From Paracoccaceae bacterium (GTDB lineage: Bacteria; Pseudomonadota; Alphaproteobacteria; Rhodobacterales; Rhodobacteraceae), in contig JANREX010000102.1 in the NCBI GenBank assembly GCA_030758115.1, positions 66,530 to 130,529 on the forward strand: 64,000 bases of DNA, in the 5' to 3' direction. A program made the position numbers and the translations under genes. The notes beneath the pieces were generated by a model. That model was not told where the DNA came from. It saw only the letters and a program-made list of their open reading frames with translations, and did no database searches. Positions 9,118-17,675 of this stretch are shown here, piece by piece; within the stretch, counting starts at the first letter, position 1; the number at the start of each line of letters is the position of its first letter.

Positions 9118-9933
9118 TCAAGCCGGAACCTCGCGCAGGATCGCCAGGGCCGCCGCATGCTGATCCGCCCCGGCCGCAGCCAGGATCCGTCCACCGTGAT
9201 GGGCCGGGCCGCCCTGCCAGTCGGTCACGATCCCGCCTGCCGCCTGGATCACGGCGATCGGAGCCTGCACGTCATAGTCGCTCAAGCCCGCCTCGATCAC
9301 CAGGTCGATCTGGCCAGCAGCCAGCAGCGCGTAGGCGTAGCAATCCATCCCGTAGCGCACCAGCTGCACCCGGTCGGCCACGGCACGGAAACCTGCCGCC
9401 TCGGCCTTGGTGCCGACTTCGGGGAATGTGGTGAACAGGATGCTGTCGGACAGATCGCGCGCCCCGCGCACGCCCAGGCCCGCCGCGCCCATCGGGCCGC
9501 GCATGCCGGATTGGCCGAAACCGCCCCAGAATCGTTCGCCGATATAGGGCTGGTCGATCACGCCAAAAAGCGGCCCATCCTCATCCGCGACGGCGATCAG
9601 CACGCCCCAGGTGGGCGCGCCGGACAGGAAGGCGCGGGTCCCATCCACGGGATCGAGAACCCAGCGCAGGCCCGATGTGCCCGCCGTGTGGCCGAATTCC
9701 TCGCCCGTCACGCCATCCTGCGGGCGGCGGCGCGCCAGGATGGCGCGCATCGCCTCTTCGGCGGCGCGATCGGCCTGGGTCACGGGGTCAAAGCCGCCCG
9801 CCTGCTTGTTTTCCGCAGACAGGCCAGCCGCACGAAACCAGGGCAGCACCGCCGCGCGGGCGGCATCTGCCAATTCATGCGCCGTGGCGATCAGATCGGC
9901 GGCCACGGGACCGGATGCGGAAGGACTGGCCAT
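9118..9933 (-). CDS. hisN: Histidinol-phosphatase, inositol monophosphatase type
   Basis: 271 residues. The metal-binding signatures of the family are visible: GEEFG, WVLDPVDGTRAFLSGAPTWG and the C-terminal YDVQAPIAVIQAAGGIVTDW. The RAFLSG variant after DPVDGT is typical of HisN proteins, which remove phosphate from histidinol phosphate in histidine synthesis, rather than of inositol monophosphatases proper. The ATG at 9933 is chosen since upstream codons do not resemble the family. Spaced 52 bases after the XRE regulator on the same strand. Confidence 0.85.
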   Translation of the reverse strand: MASPSASGPVAADLIATAHELADAARAAVLPWFRAAGLSAENKQAGGFDPVTQADRAAEEAMRAILARRRPQDGVTGEEFGHTAGTSGLRWVLDPVDGTRAFLSGAPTWGVLIAVADEDGPLFGVIDQPYIGERFWGGFGQSGMRGPMGAAGLGVRGARDLSDSILFTTFPEVGTKAEAAGFRAVADRVQLVRYGMDCYAYALLAAGQIDLVIEAGLSDYDVQAPIAVIQAAGGIVTDWQGGPAHHGGRILAAAGADQHAAALAILREVPA

Positions 9934-9985
9934 GATACCCCCAAGGCAGATTGCGCCGTCTGGGTAGCGCAGCCAGTGCCGGGGC

Positions 9986-10405
9986 TCAAGCCACGTCCGA
10001 CAGCACGCGCGCCAGGTCGAACAGGCGGCGGCGCTGGTTTTCGGGGATGGCGTAATAGGTGCGCACAAGGTCCATCGCCTCGCGGTCACCCATCAGATCC
10101 TTGGATCCGCCGGCACCACCCTCAGGCATCGCGGCGCGGGGGGCGGCCTGCAGGGCGGCAGGGGCCATGTCGCCATTGGCGGACACAAGCCCTTCGAAGA
10201 AGAAGCTGACCGGCACGCCCAGGGTATCGGCGATATCCCACAAGCGAGAGGCGCTGACACGGTTCGCACCGGTTTCGTATTTCTGGATCTGCTGGAACTT
10301 GATACCGACCTGTTCGGCCAGTTGCTGCTGGGTCATGGCCAGCAGCCAGCGGCGATGCCGGATACGCTTTCCGACATGCACATCAACATGATGCGACATA
10401 CTCAT
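9986..10405 (-). CDS. XRE-family regulator, PraR/SinR-like
   Basis: About 139 residues. A cro/C1-type helix-turn-helix occupies residues 10-70 (VGKRIRHRRWLLAMTQQQLAEQVGIK, split by the turn, then FQQIQKYETGANRVSASRLWDIA) and is followed by the FFFEGL motif seen in rhizobial PraR and relatives. The C-terminal part (MDLVRTYYAIPENQRRRLFDLARVLS) is also conserved in that group. Two ATGs at 10405 and 10399 are both possible; AGGAAGAAAGG lies just before. The target is unknown; such regulators affect quorum sensing or surface traits in relatives. Confidence 0.85.
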   Translation of the reverse strand: MSMSHHVDVHVGKRIRHRRWLLAMTQQQLAEQVGIKFQQIQKYETGANRVSASRLWDIADTLGVPVSFFFEGLVSANGDMAPAALQAAPRAAMPEGGAGGSKDLMGDREAMDLVRTYYAIPENQRRRLFDLARVLSDVA

Positions 10406-10632
10406 ACCTTTCTTCCTACACACAGCGGCATGGGGACACCTGTCCATTCTGCGCGCCAAACTCTTAACAATTCCTTCATACATCAAAAGATCGCGTCAGA
10501 ATACAGGTTTTCTGCACGGCCCGGTTGATTTCACGGCCTCTGCCGGGGTCAGGCCGGACAATCGGGCAGCGGGCGCTTTGCGGCGGCTCGATTCGCTGCC
10601 ATAACCGGAACCGACCCGTTTCAGGAGGTTTC

Positions 10633-11601
10633 ATGCGCGCCTATCACAAACCCGCCCCCGACGCCCCGGCCAGCGTGATGCAGATCGCGAAGCCAGAGCC
10701 AGGCCCCGGTCAGATCCGCCTCAGGATCGCGGCCTGCGGGCTGAACTTCGCGGACCTGCTCATGCTGAAAGGGCAGTATCAGGACACGCCCGCCGCGCCC
10801 TTCACCCTGGGGATGGAGGTGGCCGGCACGGTCGAGGCGCTGGGCGAAGGCACCGCAGGCCCTGCCATCGGCACCCGTGTGGCCGTGTTCGGCGGTCAGG
10901 GCGGGCTGGCCGAATATGGCTGTTTCGACGCCAGCCGCGCCGTGCCCCTGCCCGATGTGATGAGCATGACCGATGCCGCGGCTTTCCTGATCGCCTATGG
11001 CACCTCGCATCTGGCGCTGGGCCATCGCGCGCGGCTGCAACCCGGTGAAAGGCTGCTGGTGCTGGGTGCTGCCGGCGGCGTGGGGCTGACCGCGGTCGAG
11101 GTGGGCAAGCTGATGGGCGCCACCGTGATCGCCTGCGCCCGCGGCGCGGACAAGCTCGAGGCCGCGCGCGCGGCGGGGGCCGATCATCTGATCGACGCCT
11201 CCACCGATGACATACGCGCCGTGGTCAAATCGCTGGGCGGGGCGGATGTGGTCTATGACCCCGTGGGCGGCGAACAGTGGAAAGCGGCCTTCCGCGCCTG
11301 CAATCCCGAAGCGCGGTTGCTGCCCATCGGTTTCGCCAGCGGCGAGGTTCCGCAGATCCCGGCCAATCACCTGCTGGTCAAGAACCTCAGCGTGCTGGGG
11401 GTCTACTGGGGCGGCTACATGACCTTCAACCCCAAGGCCCTGACCGACAGCCTGCGCGAGCTGCTGGACTGGTACGCCGCCGGGCGCATCAAACCCCATG
11501 TCAGCCATGTCCTGCCGCTTGACCGCGTCGAGGAGGGGCTGGAGCTGCTGCGCAGCCGCGCCTCGACCGGCAAGGTGGTCATCACGATGCAGAACGAATA
11601 G
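10633..11601 (+). CDS. NADPH:quinone oxidoreductase-like MDR protein
   Basis: 322 residues, zinc-free medium-chain dehydrogenase/reductase. The GroES-like N-terminal part has ACGLNFADLLMLKGQY and the nucleotide-binding fold has LVLGAAGGVGLTAVEVGK. The start at 10633 is set by a perfect AGGAGGT at 10624-10630; the longer open frame from 10525 lacks support. Members reduce quinones or other enones with NADPH. The precise substrate is not predictable. It is divergent from the XRE regulator and convergent with a LysR gene. Confidence 0.88.
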   Translation: MRAYHKPAPDAPASVMQIAKPEPGPGQIRLRIAACGLNFADLLMLKGQYQDTPAAPFTLGMEVAGTVEALGEGTAGPAIGTRVAVFGGQGGLAEYGCFDASRAVPLPDVMSMTDAAAFLIAYGTSHLALGHRARLQPGERLLVLGAAGGVGLTAVEVGKLMGATVIACARGADKLEAARAAGADHLIDASTDDIRAVVKSLGGADVVYDPVGGEQWKAAFRACNPEARLLPIGFASGEVPQIPANHLLVKNLSVLGVYWGGYMTFNPKALTDSLRELLDWYAAGRIKPHVSHVLPLDRVEEGLELLRSRASTGKVVITMQNE

Positions 11602-11618
11602 TCGCGCGGACTGCGGTC

Positions 11619-11640
11619 TTTAATCTTGCGGAAAATACTC
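11619..11640 (+). repeat. 22-bp dispersed intergenic motif, copy 2
   Basis: Reads TTTAATCTTGC, GGA, AAATACTC. It begins 18 bases after the quinone oxidoreductase stop codon, in the convergent gap before a LysR gene. One departure from consensus (A at position 4). Confidence 0.6.
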
Positions 11641-11671
11641 AACCGCCCGGCCGGGGCCCTGCGCTGCCGCG

Positions 11672-12523
11672 TCAGAGTGTCTGATAGGCCTGCCGCAGCA
11701 GCACGCCAAGCTGGCCGAGCACCTCGCCGCGGGCGCGCTCCATCCCGTACATGTTGATCTTCTGCAGCGTGAGTTCGGGCAAGGTGCCGCCGTGGTCGAT
11801 CTGTTCCAGATGGCGCGGCTGCATGCCGTCGATCATCGCGTTGATCCCCATGTCGGCACCGACCGTCGCCTCGATCGTGCGGTCGGATTCGGTCTCGACG
11901 GCCAGTTCCCAGTCGATGCCCGCCGCCTCGAGCGCGGCGATGGCCCCGGCGCGAAAGATGCAATGCCGCCCGAACACCAGCCGCAGCGGGCGTTGCCGCC
12001 ACGCACTTCCGCCGGGTGCACCCACCCATTTCAGCGGCAAGGCCGTCAGGGTTTCGCCCCCCGGCTCCAGCGCCGTCTCGGTGGTCAGGATGATGTCGCA
12101 ATCCCCGCGCCGGTACTTGGCCTTGAGGTCACGGGTGAAGGTGGTGATCAACTGCACCTTCATGCGCGGAAACATGGTGTTGAACCGCTGCAGAACATGG
12201 GGCACGGCGGGCAGCACGATGTCATGGGGCACACCCAGCACGATCTCGCCCTCGTAGGTCTGATCGGTCAGGCGCGCCATGACCTCGTCGTTCATGTCCA
12301 CCATGCGCCGGGCGTATCCCAGCATCTGCTGACCCGCGACCGTCAGCGAAACGCTGCGGTTCGTGCGGTCCAGCAGGTTGAGGCCCAGCACCTCCTCCAG
12401 CCGTTTGATCTGCATCGACACGGCCGATTGGGTCAGATGCAGATGCCCCGCGGCGCGCGTCACGCCGCCAAGGTCGGCGACAGCCACGAAAGAGCGCAAG
12501 GTGGTGATATCAAGATTTCGCAT
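11672..12523 (-). CDS. LysR-family transcriptional regulator
   Basis: 283 residues. The winged HTH is clear at residues 3-62 (LDITTLRSFVAVADLGG, then RAAGHLHLTQSAVSMQIKRL), followed by an effector domain with VLGVPHDIV and ADMGINAMIDGM. The open frame starts 30 codons earlier, but the ATG at 12523 gives the family N-terminus; an ATG at 12547 is a fallback. It is divergent from the DUF1127-like frame and the BI-1 gene. Its effector is unknown. Confidence 0.85.
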   Translation of the reverse strand: MRNLDITTLRSFVAVADLGGVTRAAGHLHLTQSAVSMQIKRLEEVLGLNLLDRTNRSVSLTVAGQQMLGYARRMVDMNDEVMARLTDQTYEGEIVLGVPHDIVLPAVPHVLQRFNTMFPRMKVQLITTFTRDLKAKYRRGDCDIILTTETALEPGGETLTALPLKWVGAPGGSAWRQRPLRLVFGRHCIFRAGAIAALEAAGIDWELAVETESDRTIEATVGADMGINAMIDGMQPRHLEQIDHGGTLPELTLQKINMYGMERARGEVLGQLGVLLRQAYQTL

Positions 12524-12600
12524 CCATCTGCTTTCGTGATTCTTCATGACACAAACATTCACTTTTCTTATGCGTTCGCGCGATCCACCCATCAACAGAA

Positions 12601-12885
12601 ATGATCCCCGCACCTGCGGGCATCACAGACACGAAAGCATCTGAAATGTCGACACGTCCCATGCCCCGGCTTGCCGGGATCACCCTGCCCGCGCGTCCGC
12701 CTCCAGGCCTGAGGGGCATGCTGCGCCGCGCAACGCTGATGCGCGCGGCCCATCGGCAGCGCCGCAGCCTTGCGCGACTGGATGCCGCAGCCCTGGGCGG
12801 TATCGCCATCACCTCCGACAAGGCCCGCGCCGCGGCTGGCCGCCCCACCAAGGATATTCGCAGCGCTGGCAAAAACAGGCCTTCG
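12601..12885 (+). pseudogene. DUF1127-like small basic protein, apparently frameshifted
   Basis: Residues 50-85 of this frame (HRQRRSLARLDAAALGGIAI, then TSDKARAAAGRPTKDI) match the DUF1127 pattern RLDDRLLxDIGLTxxxAxxEAxRPxWD. The expected ending D-x-P-x-x-W does not follow in this frame, but PQRWQKQ appears in the +1 frame right after codon 86 (about 12858). A single missing base there would explain it. Uncorrected, the frame runs on 82 bases into the BI-1 gene, which is implausible. DUF1127 proteins are small RNA-binding or stress-linked regulators. A degenerate gene or a sequencing error are both possible. Confidence 0.4.
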
Positions 12886-13028
12886 CGACAGTCCCGCCGC
12901 CACCCGAAAAACAGATGGCGAAAAAATATGTTTCCACGCCGGAAAACCTTGAAAAGAGAGGCGCGGTTCCCGATATTCGACCCAATACGTCCACAAAGGG
13001 CGTGCGTGTCATTTTTTCGGAGGCATCA

Positions 13029-13769
13029 ATGGCTGAGTACAACACTTACCGGACGGCAACGGCGGGCATCAGCGCCGCCCAGATCGACCAGGGTCTTCGC
13101 ACCCACATGAACAAAGTCTACGGCACGATGTCCGTGGGCATGCTGATCACATTCGCAGTGGCATGGGCCGTCGGCACCAGCCCCGCACTTCTGAGCATCT
13201 TCCGCGATCCGATGACCCTGAGCCCGAACATTCTGGGCTGGATCATCATGTTCGCCCCGCTGGCGATGGTCTTCGGCTTCTCGGCCATGATCAACCGCTT
13301 CTCGGCCGCCGCTGCACAGACCTTCTTCTACGCCTTCGCGGCGGTGATGGGCCTGTCGCTGTCCTGGATCTTCGTGGCCTTCACCGGCTTCTCGATCGCG
13401 CAGGTCTTCCTTGTCACCTCGATCGCCTTCGCGGGTCTGTCGCTCTATGGCTACACCACCAAGAAGGACATTTCGGGCTGGGGCGCGTTCCTGATCATGG
13501 GTGTGATCGGCCTGGTCGTGGCATCCATCGTCAACATCTTCCTGGGTTCGCCCGCGATCATGTTCGCGGTCTCGGTTCTGGGCGTGCTGATCTTCGCCGG
13601 CCTGACCGCTTATGACACCCAGAACATCAAGACGACCTACATCCAGCACGCCGCACATGGCGATGCGGAGTGGATCGCGAAGTCGGGCATCATGGGCGCG
13701 CTGAGCCTCTACCTGAACTTCATCAACATGTTCATGATGCTGCTGCAACTGTTCGGCAATCGCGAATAA
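13029..13769 (+). CDS. Bax inhibitor-1/YccA family membrane protein
   Basis: 246 residues with seven hydrophobic segments spread over residues 35-245 and the family motifs MLITFAVAWAVG, GLSLYGYTTKKDISGWG, AGLTAYDTQNIK and ALSLYLNFINMFMMLLQLFG. BI-1 proteins are inner-membrane, calcium-leak-like channels. The start at 13029 follows GGAGG by 5 bases; the frame remains open upstream without a ribosome site. Closed by a strong terminator. Confidence 0.92.
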   Translation: MAEYNTYRTATAGISAAQIDQGLRTHMNKVYGTMSVGMLITFAVAWAVGTSPALLSIFRDPMTLSPNILGWIIMFAPLAMVFGFSAMINRFSAAAAQTFFYAFAAVMGLSLSWIFVAFTGFSIAQVFLVTSIAFAGLSLYGYTTKKDISGWGAFLIMGVIGLVVASIVNIFLGSPAIMFAVSVLGVLIFAGLTAYDTQNIKTTYIQHAAHGDAEWIAKSGIMGALSLYLNFINMFMMLLQLFGNRE

Positions 13770-13792
13770 GCGCAGGATCCTCCGACATGACG

Positions 13793-13822
13793 AAAGGGCC
13801 GGTCACCAGACCGGCCCTTTTT
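13793..13822 (+). terminator. Rho-independent terminator of the BI-1 gene
   Basis: A perfect 9-bp stem (GGGCCGGTC, loop ACCA, GACCGGCCC, 13796-13817) is followed by TTTTT. It lies 24 bases past the stop codon. Confidence 0.9.
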
Positions 13823-13847
13823 CATTGCGCCCATAACGGTCGCCGCG

Positions 13848-14537
13848 TCAGAAATGCACCCCGAAGAGCCGCCCCACCGCCGATGTGAGGATCATCGCCA
13901 GGCTGCCCCAGAAGACCACGCGCAGGATCGAGGGGCGGATCGGCGCGCCGCCCAGCCGCGCGCCCATGCCACCCAGGATCACAAGCGCCAGCAAGGTCAC
14001 CACGGCCACCACCCAGACGGTCAGCCCCTGTGGCGCAAGGACAGCCCCCAGCAGCGGCATGGCGGCCCCCAGTGCGAAGCTGACGGACGAGGCCCAGGCG
14101 GCCTGCAGCGCGTTGGCATCCCCGGCCATCCCGTGCATCCCCAGTTCCTCGCGCGCATGGGCATCCAGCGCATCGTGATCGGTCATCTGCTGCGCGACTT
14201 CCAGCGCAAGCCCCGACTCGACGCCGCGCGCCTCCAGCCCCTCGGCCAGCTCCGACAGCTCGTAATCGGGATCGTCCTCAAGTGCTGTCCGCTCGCGTTC
14301 AAGATCAGCCGCCTCGATATCCTGCTGGGTCGAAACCGAGACATACTCGCCCGCCGCCATCGACAGCGCCCCCGCCGTCAGCCCGGCCAATCCCGCAAGC
14401 AGGATGCCGCTGCGGTCCATCCCGGCCGACGCCACGCCGACCAGCAGGCTGGCGGTGGAAACGATGCCGTCATTGGCCCCAAGCACCGAAGCGCGCAGCC
14501 AGTTGCTGCGATTGATGAAATGGCCTTCCTTGGGCAT
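13848..14537 (-). CDS. VIT1/CCC1 family iron/manganese transporter
   Basis: 229 residues. The N-terminal block RASVLGANDGIVSTASLLVGV and the helix-2 motif AGALSMAAGEYVSVSTQQD are diagnostic. A hydrophilic, acid-rich middle part (about 75-140, with DDPDYELSELAEGLE) is the cytosolic metal-binding loop; three more membrane helices follow. These proteins move Fe2+ or Mn2+ across membranes by proton exchange. Convergent with the BI-1 gene. Confidence 0.92.
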   Translation of the reverse strand: MPKEGHFINRSNWLRASVLGANDGIVSTASLLVGVASAGMDRSGILLAGLAGLTAGALSMAAGEYVSVSTQQDIEAADLERERTALEDDPDYELSELAEGLEARGVESGLALEVAQQMTDHDALDAHAREELGMHGMAGDANALQAAWASSVSFALGAAMPLLGAVLAPQGLTVWVVAVVTLLALVILGGMGARLGGAPIRPSILRVVFWGSLAMILTSAVGRLFGVHF

Positions 14538-14577
14538 CGTTATTGGTCCTGAAACTCATTCGCAAAGGGGTTGAAAT

Positions 14578-14604
14578 GAAAAAGGCCACGCGCGCGGCGT
14601 GGCC
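14578..14604 (-). terminator. Rho-independent terminator of rpmG
   Basis: Stem GGCCACGC / GCGTGGCC (14584-14604) followed on the minus strand by TTTTTC. It lies 26 bases after the rpmG stop codon, before the VIT gene on the same strand. Confidence 0.85.
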
Positions 14605-14629
14605 CTGTCCGAAACGGATGGCGGATCAA

Positions 14630-14797
14630 TTACTTGATCTTGCCTTCCTTGTACTCCACGTGCTTGCGCACAACGGGGTCGTATTTCTTGATCACCATCT
14701 TCTCGGTCATGGTGCGGGCATTTTTCTTGGTCACGTAAAAATGGCCCGTGCCCGCGGTCGAGTTCAGACGGATCTTGATGGTCGTCGGCTTCGCCAT
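14630..14797 (-). CDS. rpmG: 50S ribosomal protein L33
   Basis: 55 residues beginning [20 protein letters not shown] and ending [18 protein letters not shown], a full-length alphaproteobacterial L33. TAGGAG precedes the ATG by 8 bases. The type lacks the CxxC zinc motifs. L33 sits near the E site of the large subunit. It has its own terminator and no operon partner close by. Confidence 0.97.
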   Translation of the reverse strand: MAKPTTIKIRLNSTAGTGHFYVTKKNARTMTEKMVIKKYDPVVRKHVEYKEGKIK

Positions 14798-14936
14798 TGC
14801 TGTTCTCCTACGCCGGACGACGCAGCCGCCCGTGAAATTCCTTGAACCCCGGCTTTTACCCGCGCGCGCACCAGAGTCAACAGACAAAGCCGCCGATCCG
14901 CGCGGATTTTCGCAAGGCCCGGCCCGCAGGCCCGGA

Positions 14937-15647
14937 TCAAAGCGCCGGGCGCCCCATCCCGGCATGCAGCGCATCGCGTTCGGCATCGGACAGGCCAAGC
15001 GCCTGCGCCAGCGACCGCAGATAGCTCCGCTCGGCCTCGGTATCGACCTGCACAGCCATGAGCGCCGCCGAATAGACCTGGTTGCGCATCTGCGCGCCAG
15101 TATCCCGCGCCAGCGCAGCAACGTCGACAGGGGCGTCAAGTTCCGCCTCGACAAAGGCGATTTCTTCCTCAGTGGCATCACCCAGATGATCAAGGATCGC
15201 GGCGCGCTCTTCTTCGTCGATCACACCATCCGCCTTGGCAGACTGGATCATGGCCCGGATCATCAGCTTGGCATTCTCCTCCGAGACCTGCCCAAGAGCG
15301 GTGCCCTCGGTCATCGCCGACATCATGCCGCCCAGACCAGCAGCCCCCGCACCCGCCATCTTGGTCATCGAGCCCATCAGGCTGCCCATGCCTTTTTCGG
15401 TTGTCTCGGTCATGTCGGCGGCGCTTTTTCCCACCCGGTCGAACATGCCGCGCAGCTGCTCCTGCTGCACGGGCAGGCCCATCTTCTGCGCCATCGCGCC
15501 GATCTCGTCGGCCATCCCGCCGGGCTGCCCGGCCTTGCGCAAGGCGTCCTTGACGCCTGCGGTGCCCCCCATCTCCTTGACCTTCTGCATGCCCTTGGCG
15601 GCGGCAAAACCGACCGCCAGGGTGGCCAATGTCTTGACAAAACTCAT
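14937..15647 (-). CDS. DUF533/TerB-like protein
   Basis: 236 residues. The N-terminal half is Gly/Met/Ala-rich and low-complexity ([20 protein letters not shown]). The C-terminal 110 residues form a TerB-like helical bundle with the acidic motif [14 protein letters not shown], followed by [16 protein letters not shown] and a last helix [18 protein letters not shown]. TerB-type folds bind metals or anions in stress systems; the role here is unknown. The ATG at 15647 is preferred as GAGAGGGA precedes it at 8 bases; an ATG three codons upstream is possible. Confidence 0.8.
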   Translation of the reverse strand: MSFVKTLATLAVGFAAAKGMQKVKEMGGTAGVKDALRKAGQPGGMADEIGAMAQKMGLPVQQEQLRGMFDRVGKSAADMTETTEKGMGSLMGSMTKMAGAGAAGLGGMMSAMTEGTALGQVSEENAKLMIRAMIQSAKADGVIDEEERAAILDHLGDATEEEIAFVEAELDAPVDVAALARDTGAQMRNQVYSAALMAVQVDTEAERSYLRSLAQALGLSDAERDALHAGMGRPAL

Positions 15648-15749
15648 CTGCAACATCCCTCTCACAACTGAACGCCCCCAGCATAGCGCAGAGTTTGCAA
15701 CAGTCGCGCGAAATTTTCGACGATCCCGCGCCGCGTCAGGCGGCGCAAC

Positions 15750-15771
15750 GCGTATTTGGAGAACGATGAAG
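15750..15771 (-). repeat. 22-bp dispersed intergenic motif, copy 3, at the rnpB 3' end
   Basis: On the minus strand it reads CTTCATCGTTC, TCC, AAATACGC. It begins exactly where helix P1 of the RNase P RNA ends, so the primary rnpB transcript must run into or through it. Confidence 0.6.
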
Positions 15772-16172
15772 CGCGCGGAGGGCCTGTAAGCCGGATTTTG
15801 TCCAAGGGGTTTCCCCCTCTGGATGATCATTCATCTTGAGACCGCGTTACCGCGACCCCTCTAGCTGCCAACCCGGACCTCTGGGTCAAAGCCTGCCCTG
15901 CGGTGATATCGGCGAACCGATCAACCCGCGCGAGGTCCCTATTCGGCATTGCTCCTGGTGGGGCTTGCCGTGCCGGTCCTGTTGCCAGTCCCGCGGTGGG
16001 CTCTTACCCCACCGTTTCACCCTTACCGCGCCGGAACGCGGCGGTCTGTTCTCTGTGGCGCTTTCCCTTGGGTTTCCCCAGCCGGGCGTTACCCGGCACC
16101 ATTGCCTTGTGGAGTCCGGACTTTCCTCGGATCGATAGACCCCGACCCGCGATCATCCAGCCCTCCGCGCAA
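15771..16172 (-). ncRNA. rnpB: RNase P RNA, bacterial type A
   Basis: The RNA component of RNase P, which trims the 5' leader of tRNA precursors. On the minus strand the conserved 5' block GAGGAAAGTCCGGACTCCAC and the 3' block AATCCGGCTTACAGGCC are both intact, as is the central ACAGAGAACAGACCGCC region. Helix P1 is formed by GCGCGGAGGGC near 16160-16170 and GCCCTCCGCGC at 15773-15783, which sets the approximate ends. Its 5' end is only about 8 bases from the amidase stop codon. Confidence 0.96.
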
Positions 16173-16179
16173 GGCCCAC

Positions 16180-16875
16180 TTAAGCAGTGCGGGGCATGGG
16201 GTCAACGGGGAAGCGGGCCGCAAGGTCGGCAGCGATGGCGCGATCCACCGGGTCCAGCGGCCCCGCGGCCTGCGGGCGAAAGCGCAACCGCAAGGCAGTC
16301 AGCACCGCAGCTTCGGGATCGGCGCAATCGGCAGGCGGATACCAGCCCGCGCGCGCGGCATCGGCCAGGAAGTCCGACGTCTTATCGGCGGGGCAAGGAT
16401 CGGGCCATATCGACAGCCCGGCGCGCGCCAGCCTGCGCCAGTCGAAGCGCGGCCCCGGATCGGATTTGCGCAAGGGGGCCATGTCGGAATGGCCGATCAC
16501 CCGCGCAGGCGGAATGGCCCAGCGGCCCATCACGCCCCGCAACAGCCCTTCCAGCGCCGTCATCTGCGCCGCGCTGAACGGATGATCGCCACGGTTGGCC
16601 AGTTCGATCCCGATCGAGCGCGAGTTGACGTCCGTCACATCGCCCCAGCGCCCGGCCCCGGCATGCCAGGCGCGCATCTCCTCGTCCACCAGTTGCCAGA
16701 TGCGACCCTGTTCGCAGATCAGGTAATGCGCCGACACCTCGGCCGCCGGATCGCACAGCCGCTCAAGCGCCGCGGCGGCGCTGTCCATCGCGGTGTAATG
16801 GATGACCACCATGTCAGGGCGCGCGCCGTCACGGCGCGGGCCGTGATTGGGCGAGGGGCAGGACAGGATCGTCAC
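16180..16875 (-). CDS. N-acetylmuramoyl-L-alanine amidase (AmiD-like)
   Basis: 231 residues of the amidase_2/PGRP fold. Zinc ligands are visible in DMVVIHYTAMD, EMRAWHAG and VIGHSDMAPLRKSDPGPRFDW. It cleaves the bond between MurNAc and the stem peptide in peptidoglycan or its turnover products. No signal peptide is seen, so a cytosolic recycling role like AmpD is possible. It lies between a lipoprotein gene (15 bases upstream) and rnpB, whose promoter must lie inside this coding region. Confidence 0.9.
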   Translation of the reverse strand: MTILSCPSPNHGPRRDGARPDMVVIHYTAMDSAAAALERLCDPAAEVSAHYLICEQGRIWQLVDEEMRAWHAGAGRWGDVTDVNSRSIGIELANRGDHPFSAAQMTALEGLLRGVMGRWAIPPARVIGHSDMAPLRKSDPGPRFDWRRLARAGLSIWPDPCPADKTSDFLADAARAGWYPPADCADPEAAVLTALRLRFRPQAAGPLDPVDRAIAADLAARFPVDPMPRTA

Positions 16876-16890
16876 GCCCCGCCCCCGGCG

Positions 16891-17619
16891 TCAGTTGCGC
16901 ACGGCCGAACGGAACGGACGCGGGTCCCAGTCGCAGGCGAATCCATCGCCATCGGGGTCCAGCGACAGCCGGTCACGCTGCGGCCCGCCGCGCGCCAGAA
17001 ATTCGATCTGCGCCTGATCCGCCGAGGCATATTGCGCACAGTTGCGATCATGGTTCTGGAAGTTCAGCGAGCTGCGGCGATAAAGCGACACGCCCTTGGG
17101 GTTCGTGGTGCGCAGCGCGTATTCGACGATATTCGGCCCGCCATCGCCACTGCGGCGGGGCAGTTCGGTCGGCTGGATCACCACGTATTGCGCCCTGTTC
17201 CGGGCAATGGCGGCGGCATCGCTTTCGATGCTGCGCAGTTCGGACACCTGCTCGAAGTTGTTTTCCTGGCTGATCCCGGCCGCGTTGACGGCCACGGGTG
17301 CGGGATTCGATGGGCTGGCCTCGACCGGCACGCGCCCCGAATTGAGGGCGGCGGCGGTTTCCGCGGCCAGACGCTCGGCGCTGTCCTCGTCACCCGGCAG
17401 CGCGGGCAGGGCCGACAGGGGCGCGCTGGACACTGTTGCAGGCGCAGGCAACCCGCTGCCGGCCAGCTGCTGGTCCCGCTGATCCTGCCGCGACTGGTAA
17501 TCGGAATAGGAGCCGAAACCGACCCCCGCGCCGCTGTCGGGCACCGCGGGCGCACAGGCCGCCAGCGCCGCCAGCGCAACCAGTGAAAGGATCGAAGTTC
17601 CGTATCTGACAGTCATCAT
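16891..17619 (-). CDS. Hypothetical lipoprotein with an excalibur-like C-terminus
   Basis: 242 residues. A lipoprotein signal ends in the lipobox LAAC (Cys about 22). The middle is Ala/Ser/Pro-rich and probably disordered. Near the end SLDPDGDGFACDWDPRPFR resembles the calcium-binding excalibur motif DxDxDGxxC, paired with an upstream Cys in HDRNCAQYA. The function is unknown. The gene lies 15 bases before the amidase on the same strand, so a cell-wall role is possible (inference). Confidence 0.75.
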   Translation of the reverse strand: MMTVRYGTSILSLVALAALAACAPAVPDSGAGVGFGSYSDYQSRQDQRDQQLAGSGLPAPATVSSAPLSALPALPGDEDSAERLAAETAAALNSGRVPVEASPSNPAPVAVNAAGISQENNFEQVSELRSIESDAAAIARNRAQYVVIQPTELPRRSGDGGPNIVEYALRTTNPKGVSLYRRSSLNFQNHDRNCAQYASADQAQIEFLARGGPQRDRLSLDPDGDGFACDWDPRPFRSAVRN

Positions 17620-17675
17620 GTCCGCATCATACCCGTTACGTCCCGATCATCCGACCAGGAGATTGCGCCGCCCGA

